NCBI GenBank assembly: GCA_045541355.1 | Contig: JAZQIW010000111.1 | Location: forward strand, 6,070 to 70,069 | Length of the DNA stretch: 64,000 nt | Direction: 5' to 3' | DNA from: UMGS1387 sp045541355 | GTDB lineage: Bacteria; Bacillota; Clostridia; Oscillospirales; CAG-382 | In this document: in pieces, positions 26,353-33,903 of the stretch | Position numbering within the stretch: position 1 is the first letter of the stretch | How the letters are laid out: the number at the start of each line of letters is the position of its first letter | Made by a program: the position numbers and the translations under genes | Notes under the pieces: model-generated | What the model was told of the DNA's origin: nothing | What the model saw: only the letters and a program-made list of their open reading frames with translations | Databases searched by the model: none

Positions 26353-27077
26353 ATAATCTCCTCCTTGACAAGAATCGGGCCGTCCTTGCATATTCTCTTG
26401 TTACCGTATTTTGTCTTGCACGAGCATCCCATGCATGCACCAAATCCGCAGCCCATTCTTTCTTCAAAGCTGAAAAAGCCGGTTGTCTTTGAAGCATCAT
26501 ACACAGCCTTCAGCATCGGCTCGGGACCGCAGGTACAAACACAATCATATTCAACCAAATCCATAGCGTTTGTGACAAAGCCCTTAATCCCAACACTTCC
26601 GTCAACTGTTGTGACATAAGTTTTAATTCCGAGATTTTCAAAATCTTCTTTTGCGAAAACTTCACTTTCTTTATTAAAGCCCATAATCATTGAGACTTCC
26701 TTGTCTGCCTCAAGAAGCTTTTTTGCAAGATAGTACATGGGAGGCACACCGACGCCGCCACCTATTAGAAGAACTTTCTTCGGGCAGCTGTCAACATCAA
26801 ATCCGTTACCGAGGCCTGTCAGCACATCAAGCTCTTTCCCCTTTTCAAGGGTTGACATATACTCTGTTCCCTCTCCAACAACCTTGTATATAATGGTAAC
26901 TGCCTCATCATCACAGTCAAATACCGAGATAGGGCGTCTGAGATAAAAACCGTCAAGCTTAATATTTATAAACTGTCCCGGCTTTGATATATCCGAAGTG
27001 TCGCCCACAAGACGCATCTTATAAACGTCGTTTGTAAGCTTAACATTACAATCAACCGTAAATATTCCCTGTTTCAT
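26346..27077 (-). CDS. pyrK: Dihydroorotate dehydrogenase electron-transfer subunit
   Basis: A 243-residue ferredoxin-reductase-like subunit: FAD domain (PGQFINIKLDGFYLRRPISVFD), NAD domain (VLLIGGGVGVPPMYYLAK) and a C-terminal [2Fe-2S] site with C-x4-C-x2-C (CGFGACMGC) and a later Cys. It passes electrons from PyrD to NAD+. It overlaps pyrC by four bases (ATGA) and pyrD by seven. Confidence 0.97.
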   Translation of the reverse strand: MKQGIFTVDCNVKLTNDVYKMRLVGDTSDISKPGQFINIKLDGFYLRRPISVFDCDDEAVTIIYKVVGEGTEYMSTLEKGKELDVLTGLGNGFDVDSCPKKVLLIGGGVGVPPMYYLAKKLLEADKEVSMIMGFNKESEVFAKEDFENLGIKTYVTTVDGSVGIKGFVTNAMDLVEYDCVCTCGPEPMLKAVYDASKTTGFFSFEERMGCGFGACMGCSCKTKYGNKRICKDGPILVKEEIIW

Positions 27078-28351
27078 ATTTCCACTCCTTTGTCACAATA
27101 CACTACCTTGCCGTTATAAACAGTAAGCAGACATTTTCCGTAAAGCTCTTTACCCTCAAAAGGAGTAAAGCGGCCTTTTGAAAGGAATTCTTCGGGGTTT
27201 ACCGTATAATTTTCATTAACATCAAACAGTGCAAAATCGGCATGTTTTCCAACAGTAATATCATTTCCAATTCCGAATCTTTCTTTTGCATTATCATGCA
27301 TAAGCTTCATCAAATGCTCCATTGAAATAATTCCTGTTTTAACAAGGTATGTGTACATTACGGCAAAAGATGTTTCGATGCCGACAACACCCATAAGACT
27401 CTTTTCAAGTCCCCTCGACTTTTCCTCTGCCGAATGAGGTGCATGGTCAGTAGCTATCATATCAACGGTTCCATCAATAATTCCCTCAATAAGTGCAAGT
27501 CTATCCTCTTCGCCTCTTATAGGAGGATTCATTTTAAAACGGGCATTCTCACATAAATCCATATCATTAAAAACAAGATAATGGGGAGCCGTTTCACAGG
27601 TAATGGAAATGCCGTTTTTCTTTGCCTGTCTTATCAGTTCAACACTTTCTTTGGCAGATATATGACAAACATGGTATCTGACACCCGTCTGCTTTACAAG
27701 CTCAATGTCCCTTTCAATCTGTTTCCACTCACTTTCAGAGCATATACCTCTGTGTCCGTGAATACGTGCATATTCTCCGTCGTGAATATAACCGCCGCAA
27801 AGAAGGTCGTTGACCTCACAATGAGCAACAATCATTTTATCAAGCTCTTTGGCACAAAGCATGGCTTGCTCCATCAATTCATCCTTTTGAACACCTCTGC
27901 CGTCATCGGAAAAGGCACATATATACTCTGCCATCTCATCAAAAGCCGAAAGCTTTTCGCCTTTTTGCCCTACCGTAATCGAGCCATAGGGATAAACACC
28001 TATAAGTGCATCTTTCTCAATAGCATCAAGCTGCACCTTAAGGTTTTCATAGCAATCGGGAACCGGACTCAGGTTTGGCATTGAACAAACATGAGTAAAT
28101 CCGCCGTGTGCAGCGGCACGTGTACCCGTCTCAATAGTTTCTTTATAAATAAAACCCGGCTCACGCAGATGTACATGAACATCAATGAGTCCGGGAACAA
28201 GATAACAGCCCTCTGCATCAACAATGCGACAGCCTTCTTCAACTGATATATTCTCGGAAACAGAGGATATAACGCCATTTTCTACCAAAATATCGCATTT
28301 TTCAAAACAAGAATTTCTATAAACAAGCGCATTTTTAACAAGAAAATTCAT
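27074..28351 (-). CDS. pyrC: Dihydroorotase
   Basis: A 425-residue amidohydrolase with the binuclear metal motif DVHVHLREPG, then CAFSDDGRGVQ, AHCEVNDL, CHISAKESV and ATDHAPHSAEEK. It cyclises carbamoyl aspartate to dihydroorotate. The ATG at 28351 with GGAGG is preferred to an upstream in-frame ATG at 28426, which would lie upstream of the promoter. First gene of the pyr operon. Confidence 0.97.
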   Translation of the reverse strand: MNFLVKNALVYRNSCFEKCDILVENGVISSVSENISVEEGCRIVDAEGCYLVPGLIDVHVHLREPGFIYKETIETGTRAAAHGGFTHVCSMPNLSPVPDCYENLKVQLDAIEKDALIGVYPYGSITVGQKGEKLSAFDEMAEYICAFSDDGRGVQKDELMEQAMLCAKELDKMIVAHCEVNDLLCGGYIHDGEYARIHGHRGICSESEWKQIERDIELVKQTGVRYHVCHISAKESVELIRQAKKNGISITCETAPHYLVFNDMDLCENARFKMNPPIRGEEDRLALIEGIIDGTVDMIATDHAPHSAEEKSRGLEKSLMGVVGIETSFAVMYTYLVKTGIISMEHLMKLMHDNAKERFGIGNDITVGKHADFALFDVNENYTVNPEEFLSKGRFTPFEGKELYGKCLLTVYNGKVVYCDKGVEI

Positions 28352-28382
28352 AACATCCTCCACACTTTTCCTATTTAAAATG

Positions 28383-28411
28383 AGTATACTACAAAAGAGC
28401 CAAAATGTCAA
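28383..28411 (-). promoter_or_regulatory. Promoter of the pyr operon with very short leader
   Basis: Minus strand TTGACA, 17 bases, TATACT. The predicted transcript starts about 25 bases before the pyrC ATG, which leaves no room for a PyrR-type attenuator. Confidence 0.88.
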
Positions 28412-28432
28412 TACAGGTTTATTCATACCCGT

Positions 28433-28464
28433 AAAAAATCCTGCGGGTTATGTCCGCAGGATTT
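28433..28464 (-). terminator. Terminator of pflB-pflA enclosing the pflA stop codon
   Basis: On the minus strand AAATCCTGCGG-acataac-CCGCAGGATTTTTTAC, an 11-bp stem with a T tract. The TAA of pflA (28448-28450) is in the loop, so the 5' arm is coding. Confidence 0.88.
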
Positions 28465-29152
28465 CATACAGCCCATCAAGCGTTTGTTTATCGGGAACAT
28501 CGTATTTCGCGAAAGGAAACTCAATCCCCATGTTGTCATATTTGACAGAACAAATTTTTCTGAAAGGCAGAAGCTCGACCTTTTCAACACAGCTATACCT
28601 GTCTCTCAAATTCCGAAGAAGCCTTGCATTTTGTTCATTATCGTTGAGTGTCGGAACTATCACCTGTCGCAGCCACACAGGAACACCCAAGCTATTGGAA
28701 AGCTCCAGAAACTCGAGGGGCACGGATATTGGCATCCCGACATAGCGTCTGTAATCGCCATCGTTTGTAAATTTAATATCAAGAAGCACTCTGTCGGTAT
28801 ATTCAAGAAGTCTTTCCACTTCAATTCCCGTTCTGAAACCCGATGTATCGAGACAGGTGTTTATTCCGCTTTCATGGCAAAGTCTAAACACTTCCGTCAC
28901 AAACTCAGTCTGAAGCAACGGCTCTCCGCCGGAAACAGTAACACCGCCATCTTTTCCAAAATACTCTTTATACCTTTTTACCTTTTCAACTACTTCATAC
29001 GGCTCAAACTCATTACCGCCGTTCAAATCCCAGGTATCGGGATTATGGCAATAACCGCATCTGAGGCCGCAGCCCTGCATAAACACGACAAAGCGAACAC
29101 CCGGTCCGTCAGTTGCACCAAGGCTTTGAAAGGAATGTATTCTCCCCGTCAT
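28448..29152 (-). CDS. pflA: Pyruvate formate-lyase activating enzyme
   Basis: A 234-residue radical-SAM enzyme with C-x3-C-x2-C at Cys28, Cys32 and Cys35 (CGLRCGYC) for the [4Fe-4S] cluster, followed by GGVTVSGGEPLLQ. It installs the glycyl radical on PflB. It overlaps the pflB stop by four bases and shares its transcript, hence also the ZTP riboswitch control. Confidence 0.97.
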   Translation of the reverse strand: MTGRIHSFQSLGATDGPGVRFVVFMQGCGLRCGYCHNPDTWDLNGGNEFEPYEVVEKVKRYKEYFGKDGGVTVSGGEPLLQTEFVTEVFRLCHESGINTCLDTSGFRTGIEVERLLEYTDRVLLDIKFTNDGDYRRYVGMPISVPLEFLELSNSLGVPVWLRQVIVPTLNDNEQNARLLRNLRDRYSCVEKVELLPFRKICSVKYDNMGIEFPFAKYDVPDKQTLDGLYEILRT

Positions 29153-31380
29153 ATTGCCTCATGGAAGGTACGGCTGATTACCTCTCTCTGCTGCTCACGG
29201 CTTAGCTTATTGAAGTTCACGGCATATCCCGACACCCTGATAGTAAGGTTAGGATACTTTTCAGGATTGTCGTAAGCATCCATAAGTGTCTCTCTGTTCA
29301 GCACATTTACATTTATATGATGCGCCTTTTTTAAGAAATAACCGTCAAGTATCGCGACAAGGTTAGTAACTCTTTCGTCATTGCTCTTTCCGAGTGCCTC
29401 GGGTGTGATTGAAAAGGTGTTGGAAATACCGTCGCGGCAGTCATCATACGAAAGCTTTGCAACGGAATTAAGTGATGCAAGAGCACCGTTTTCTTCTCTG
29501 TTATGCATGGGGTTGGCACCGGGTGCAAAAGGAGCTGACGCCTTTCTTCCGTCGGGTGTAGCACCTGTATTCTTGCCGTACATGACGTTTGACGTAATAG
29601 TAAGAACAGAAAGGGTATGAACGGCGTGTCTATATGTAGGAGTCTTTCTGAGTTCTGTAATAACCCTATGTGTCATATCCTTTGCAATAAGGTCAACTCT
29701 GTCATCATCGTTTCCGTATTTCGGAAAATCTCCGACAGTTTCAAAGTCTACAATGTATCCTTCAGAATTCTTTATAGGCTTGACACTTGCATATTTTATG
29801 GCAGAAAACGAGTCGGTAACAACAGAAAGACCTGCTATACCAAACGCCATGAGACGTTCAACATTTGTATCATGAAGTGACATCTGAATCTTTTCATAGC
29901 AATACTTATCGTGCATATAATGAATGACATTCATGGTGTTTACATACAGCTTCATAAGCCACTCATTATAGATATCAAATCGTTCAAGAACCTCATCATA
30001 ATCAAGCTTTTCGCCGTCCATTACAGGCATTTGAGGACCAATATGCATACCGCTTGTTGTATCATAGCCGCCATTAATTGCAATAAGCAAAAGCTTTGCA
30101 AGATTTGCCCTTGCACCGAAAAACTGCATTTGCTTTCCGATTTTCATGGCAGAAACGCAGCAGGCTATTGCATAGTCATCACCGTAATGAGGGCGCATGA
30201 CATCATCATTCTCATACTGAATAGAATCTGTATCTTTTGACACCTTAGCACAAAAACGCTTGAAGCTTTCGGGAAGATGCACCGACCAGAGAATGGTGAG
30301 ATTAGGCTCAGGAGAAGAGCCGAGAGTATAGAGAGTATTAAGAACACGGAAGCTTGTCTTGGTTACAAGTGTTCTACCGTCTTCACCCATGCCTCCGACA
30401 GCCTCGGTAATCCACATCGGGTCTCCGCCGAATAGCTCATTATATTCGGGTGTTCTCAGGTGTCTTGCCATTCTGAGCTTCATAACAAAGTCATCCATGA
30501 GCTCCTGTGCCTGTTCTTCCGTAAGAATACCGAGCGCAATATCTCTTTCAAAGTAAATATCAAAGAACGTACTTACTCTGCCAAGACTCATCGCTGCACC
30601 GTTCTGTTCTTTTATGGCTCCGAGATAGGCAAAGTATGTCCATTGTATTGCTTCCCTTGCGTTCTTGGCAGGCTCTGAAATGTCATAGCCGTACATGGCT
30701 GCCATTTCTTTAAGCTTTCCGAGAAAGCTTATCTGCTGGAAAAGCTCCTCATCGAGACGAATTGTATCTGTAAAAAATGCATCGTCTGCAAGGCGCGACT
30801 TATCCATTTTCTTTTCCTCAATAAGTCTATCGACACCGTACAGCGCCACACGTCTGTAATCGCCGATAATTCTGCCTCTGCCGTATGCGTCGGGAAGACC
30901 TGTTATAACATGGCACTTTCTTGCCGCCCTCATTTCATCGGTATAAGCACGAAAGACGCCGTCGTTATGGGTTGTTCTGTACTTGAACTCATCCTGAATC
31001 TTTCTGCTGAGCTCATATCCATAAGCTTCACAAGCCTGCTTTGCCATTCTTATACCGCCAAACGGGCATACTCCGCGCTTCAGGGGGCGGTTGGTCTGAA
31101 GACCTACTATAAGCTCATTATCCTTATCGAGATATCCCGGTGAATATGCTGTCAGCGAAGAAACTGTTGCGGTATCAATATCAAGAACGCCCCCATACTG
31201 TCTCTCAAGCTCAAAAAGCGATTCAAGCTTTTTCATAAGAGAGCGAGTTCTTTCGGTAGCTCCCACAAGAAATTCTTCATCACCTTCATAAGGCTTATAG
31301 TTCTTTTGGATAAAGTCGCGGACATTAATTTCATCTTTCCAAGCACCGTCGACAAATCCGTTCCAGTTAATATGTTTCAT
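29149..31380 (-). CDS. pflB: Formate acetyltransferase (pyruvate formate-lyase)
   Basis: A 743-residue glycyl-radical enzyme. Adjacent active-site cysteines Cys407-Cys408 (IACCVSAM) identify a true PFL rather than a diol dehydratase or other relative. The glycyl-radical motif RVSGYAV puts the radical on Gly718. It converts pyruvate and CoA to acetyl-CoA and formate under anaerobic conditions; formate can feed 10-formyl-tetrahydrofolate. The upstream leader carries a ZTP riboswitch and terminator. Confidence 0.98.
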   Translation of the reverse strand: MKHINWNGFVDGAWKDEINVRDFIQKNYKPYEGDEEFLVGATERTRSLMKKLESLFELERQYGGVLDIDTATVSSLTAYSPGYLDKDNELIVGLQTNRPLKRGVCPFGGIRMAKQACEAYGYELSRKIQDEFKYRTTHNDGVFRAYTDEMRAARKCHVITGLPDAYGRGRIIGDYRRVALYGVDRLIEEKKMDKSRLADDAFFTDTIRLDEELFQQISFLGKLKEMAAMYGYDISEPAKNAREAIQWTYFAYLGAIKEQNGAAMSLGRVSTFFDIYFERDIALGILTEEQAQELMDDFVMKLRMARHLRTPEYNELFGGDPMWITEAVGGMGEDGRTLVTKTSFRVLNTLYTLGSSPEPNLTILWSVHLPESFKRFCAKVSKDTDSIQYENDDVMRPHYGDDYAIACCVSAMKIGKQMQFFGARANLAKLLLIAINGGYDTTSGMHIGPQMPVMDGEKLDYDEVLERFDIYNEWLMKLYVNTMNVIHYMHDKYCYEKIQMSLHDTNVERLMAFGIAGLSVVTDSFSAIKYASVKPIKNSEGYIVDFETVGDFPKYGNDDDRVDLIAKDMTHRVITELRKTPTYRHAVHTLSVLTITSNVMYGKNTGATPDGRKASAPFAPGANPMHNREENGALASLNSVAKLSYDDCRDGISNTFSITPEALGKSNDERVTNLVAILDGYFLKKAHHINVNVLNRETLMDAYDNPEKYPNLTIRVSGYAVNFNKLSREQQREVISRTFHEAI

Positions 31381-31414
31381 ATAGTCTTACCTCCTTATGA
31401 GATAGTTTAAACAA

Positions 31415-31453
31415 CAAAAAAGGCAATTCAATTCCATAACAGAACGAATTGCC
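31415..31453 (-). terminator. Riboswitch-controlled terminator before pflB
   Basis: On the minus strand GGCAATTC (16-base loop) GAATTGCC followed by TTTTTT. The 5' arm begins inside the GGGC that ends the ZTP aptamer, so ligand-bound aptamer and terminator should exclude each other. Confidence 0.85.
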
Positions 31454-31526
31454 CAGACGGTCGGCTAAAACAATATTACATTCCCTTAGCGTCATGCCGC
31501 TTGAATCCGTCAGTCATGTAATATTT
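31451..31526 (-). ncRNA. ZTP (pfl-motif) riboswitch
   Basis: The leader of pflB-pflA fits the pfl motif RNA that senses the purine intermediate ZTP/ZMP. A long P1 pairs AATATTACAT with ATGTAATATT. TGACTGACGG lies just inside, then AGCG-gcatga-CGCT and AAGGGA. The 3' domain GCCGACCGTCTGGGC is the family signature. ACGG and CCGT can pair as the expected pseudoknot, where most members have GGCG/CGCC, so this pairing covaries. ZTP accumulates when 10-formyl-THF is low, and PFL supplies formate, so an ON switch makes sense. Confidence 0.88.
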
Positions 31527-31539
31527 ACCTTGTATTGAC

Positions 31540-31568
31540 ATTATACACAAGATATTGTGGTTTGTCAA
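31540..31568 (-). promoter_or_regulatory. Promoter of pflB-pflA with inverted repeats
   Basis: A perfect minus-strand TTGACA-N17-TATAAT. The spacer contains CACAA-tatc-TTGTG, and TTGACA is mirrored by TGTCAA just past the -10, giving nested inverted repeats that may be an operator. Confidence 0.85.
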
Positions 31569-31650
31569 TTATTATTTTGCCAAAATTTAATTTATTTTGA
31601 CATAAATATTTGTGCATTATAGCTATTACATATTTGTAATGATTACATAT

Positions 31651-32454
31651 TCAACAAAGCTTTTCGCAAGTTTCCGCAGCATAATCGCCGAGCTTTTTAC
31701 CTGCAAGAAGTCCTATAAGCTCCTGTCCGCTTGTACTGTAATGGCCGAAAGCTTCAGGATTCATATATTTATCTATATAGAAAATTTCCTCGGTAATTTC
31801 CGTAAGCATAATAAAGCCGTCATGCTCCCTGCATACTTCTTTCTGTGCATTGATAATTTCAAAATCGTATTCATCCATTGAAAATCTGCCAACCAAAATA
31901 TTTCCGAATTTTTCAACGCCCAAATCCTCTTGCAGCGATTCATAAAGAGCAACCATCTGCTTTTTATATTCATCCTTTGATTTTTTTGCAAGTGCATCGC
32001 TTTCGCCCTGAAGCCAAACAAAATAGACATGCTCCGGCTGTGTCAGCTCAATTGCTTTTCTTGCCTTTTTACAAAGCATCTCATATCCAAGTGCTCCCCT
32101 TTGCCAATAATCAATGGTTGTTCCACCCTTTGCAGCATGAACGGCAATTACATTTCTGCCCGATGCCTTAACATAGCTTTTGCAGAAAAAAGGAACGGGA
32201 TTTGTTCTTTTTCTCCATGCGCCGAGCAGTGCACAGTTTTGGGTTGTTCCCCAGCCGTCACGGTGTCTCGGCAGAAAGAACTTTCCGTCATTGCTGATGG
32301 TTTCACCTGCCGGATGCTTCAAAGGAACGAGCTTATTCTCAAGATATCTGTATTCAAGTGCGCCTTCAACGGGGGCGTTATCCTCGGGCATTCTTTCAGC
32401 CTCGCCCTCCATATTACTCTGTCCCGAAAAAATAATAAGGTCTGTTTTTTTCAT
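31651..32454 (-). CDS. SGNH-type carbohydrate esterase (sialate O-acetylesterase family)
   Basis: A 267-residue protein with IIFSGQSNMEGEAE at residues 7-20, the nucleophile block of the SASA/acetyl-xylan esterase family (Ser in GQSNM), and YFVWLQGESDA further on. A C-terminal Asp/His block is not obvious, so the catalytic triad is only partly visible. There is no signal peptide, so it probably removes acetyl groups from imported sugars or glycosides. It follows the YitT gene after nine bases. Confidence 0.78.
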   Translation of the reverse strand: MKKTDLIIFSGQSNMEGEAERMPEDNAPVEGALEYRYLENKLVPLKHPAGETISNDGKFFLPRHRDGWGTTQNCALLGAWRKRTNPVPFFCKSYVKASGRNVIAVHAAKGGTTIDYWQRGALGYEMLCKKARKAIELTQPEHVYFVWLQGESDALAKKSKDEYKKQMVALYESLQEDLGVEKFGNILVGRFSMDEYDFEIINAQKEVCREHDGFIMLTEITEEIFYIDKYMNPEAFGHYSTSGQELIGLLAGKKLGDYAAETCEKLC

Positions 32455-32463
32455 TATGTTCTC

Positions 32464-33366
32464 CTATTTAACTCTTACAAAATTTCCAAAGGTATCACTT
32501 ACAGTCTCAGCAAAAGAAAATGTATTATCATACTTTTTCAGAATGTTCTGAAGCTCTGTTATCTGATGTTTATTTATAACACATATCAAAACGGTTCTTT
32601 CATCTCTGTTAAAAGAGCCGATTGCAGAAATTTCGGTTGCACTGTGATGCAGTCCGTTGATTATTTCATCTGTAATTTCAGCCGGGTGCTTTGTGATAAT
32701 CGTAAATTTAACTGCAGATTTAATTCCTTTAAGCATCCTATCCCCGACAAAGCTTGAAATAAAGCAGTACATGATGCACAGACATATGGGCTTGTAATCA
32801 TAGATTATACTGCCCGAAGCATCGGTTTTTGCATATACGAAAAAGGAGGCAATTGCAACAATCGCATTAAGAGAAAAAGTAATCCAAAAGAAATTTAAAG
32901 CCGCATTCTTCTTACTGATATATTTTGATATAATATCCGTTCCGCCCGTTGATGCCCTGTTCTTAAAGCATATGCCGTAAACTAAACCGCTCAGAGTTCC
33001 GCTCAAGATAACGGGATAAATTGTGTCATGGCCGCCGGCATTATACTGAAATGCGGAAAGTCCAATATGCTGCAAATACAGGAAAACCAAGGAATAAACA
33101 ACGCAAAAGCAAAGTGAACGCGAGGCAAACTGCTTGTTGATGAAAAAAAACGCAAACACGCACAGCGGAATATTAATAATAAGAGACATAAAGCCGATGG
33201 AAAATCCGGTCTTATACTGTACCATGGTTGCAATACCGTTAAGTCCCGCCGGAGCAAATCCGTTCTTTACTATAAACAATTGATAAACAAACGCCAAAAG
33301 CACCGCCGCAAAAATTATGCTGACATATTCTTTTAAATCTATTAACCGTTTGAAATGATTTTTCAT
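32464..33366 (-). CDS. YitT family membrane protein
   Basis: A 300-residue protein: about six membrane helices (DUF161-type, with PAGLNGIATMVQYKTGFSIG and STGGTDIISKYIS) and a C-terminal cytoplasmic DUF2179 domain from about residue 210. This is the YitT architecture. The family is widespread in Firmicutes with no settled function. First gene of a two-gene unit with the esterase. Confidence 0.88.
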   Translation of the reverse strand: MKNHFKRLIDLKEYVSIIFAAVLLAFVYQLFIVKNGFAPAGLNGIATMVQYKTGFSIGFMSLIINIPLCVFAFFFINKQFASRSLCFCVVYSLVFLYLQHIGLSAFQYNAGGHDTIYPVILSGTLSGLVYGICFKNRASTGGTDIISKYISKKNAALNFFWITFSLNAIVAIASFFVYAKTDASGSIIYDYKPICLCIMYCFISSFVGDRMLKGIKSAVKFTIITKHPAEITDEIINGLHHSATEISAIGSFNRDERTVLICVINKHQITELQNILKKYDNTFSFAETVSDTFGNFVRVK

Positions 33367-33397
33367 AACAACAACCTCAATATATCTTTATATTTCA

Positions 33398-33426
33398 AGT
33401 CTAACACCAAAAAATCAATTTGTCAA
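33398..33426 (-). promoter_or_regulatory. Promoter of the YitT-esterase unit
   Basis: Minus strand TTGACA, 17 bases, TAGACT, about 30 bases before the ATG. Confidence 0.75.
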
Positions 33427-33499
33427 TCAGCTGATTTGAAAACACTTTCCATGAAAAGAAAAAGTATTGTTAAAGATTTCAAAAAAATCAAAAAAGCAC

Positions 33500-33528
33500 T
33501 TGACAATTTATTTCAGTTGTGCTACAAT
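33500..33528 (+). promoter_or_regulatory. Promoter of the tRNA-Ser pair
   Basis: TTGACA, 17 bases, TACAAT, 32 bases before the first tRNA. Confidence 0.82.
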
Positions 33529-33560
33529 ATCATGCGTTGGGTCGCACCGAGAATATATTT

Positions 33561-33649
<89 letters not shown>

Positions 33650-33680
33650 CCAACTAATTTTATACACTGATTTTCACTAT

Positions 33681-33770
33681 GCAGAAGTACTCAAGTGGTG
33701 AAGAGGCGCCCCTGCTAAGGGTGTAGGTCGGGCAACCGGCGCGAGAGTTCAAATCTCTCCTTCTGCGCCA
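33681..33770 (+). tRNA. tRNA-Ser (anticodon GCT)
   Basis: Acceptor stem GCAGAAG pairs with CTTCTGC; the anticodon loop contains CTGCTAA (anticodon GCT, for AGC/AGU). A long variable arm and GAGTTCAAATCTC T-arm follow; CCA is encoded. It sits 31 bases after the first tRNA-Ser, probably on the same transcript. Confidence 0.95.
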
Positions 33771-33774
33771 GTTA

Positions 33775-33805
33775 AAGAGCATTCGTTTGAATGCTCTTTT
33801 TCTTT
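33775..33805 (+). terminator. Terminator of the tRNA-Ser operon
   Basis: AAAGAGCATTC-gttt-GAATGCTCTTTTTC: an 11-bp stem followed by a T-rich tract. Confidence 0.88.
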
Positions 33806-33839
33806 TTCTTTTACATCTATGCAACTTTTACTTCAGAAC

Positions 33840-33880
33840 AGTCTAATATTAAGCATTTATTAACAAAATCATGTTAGACT
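33840..33880 (+). promoter_or_regulatory. Inverted repeat upstream of copA
   Basis: AGTCTAA (33840-33846) and TTAGACT (33874-33880) form a perfect 7-bp inverted repeat 27 bases apart, just before the copper ATPase. It could be a metal-sensor operator, but it does not match the CopY box (TACAnnTGTA), and I cannot place a clear -35/-10. Confidence 0.35.
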
Positions 33881-33903
33881 AACTGTTGAAAGGTTGTGAG
33901 TAA

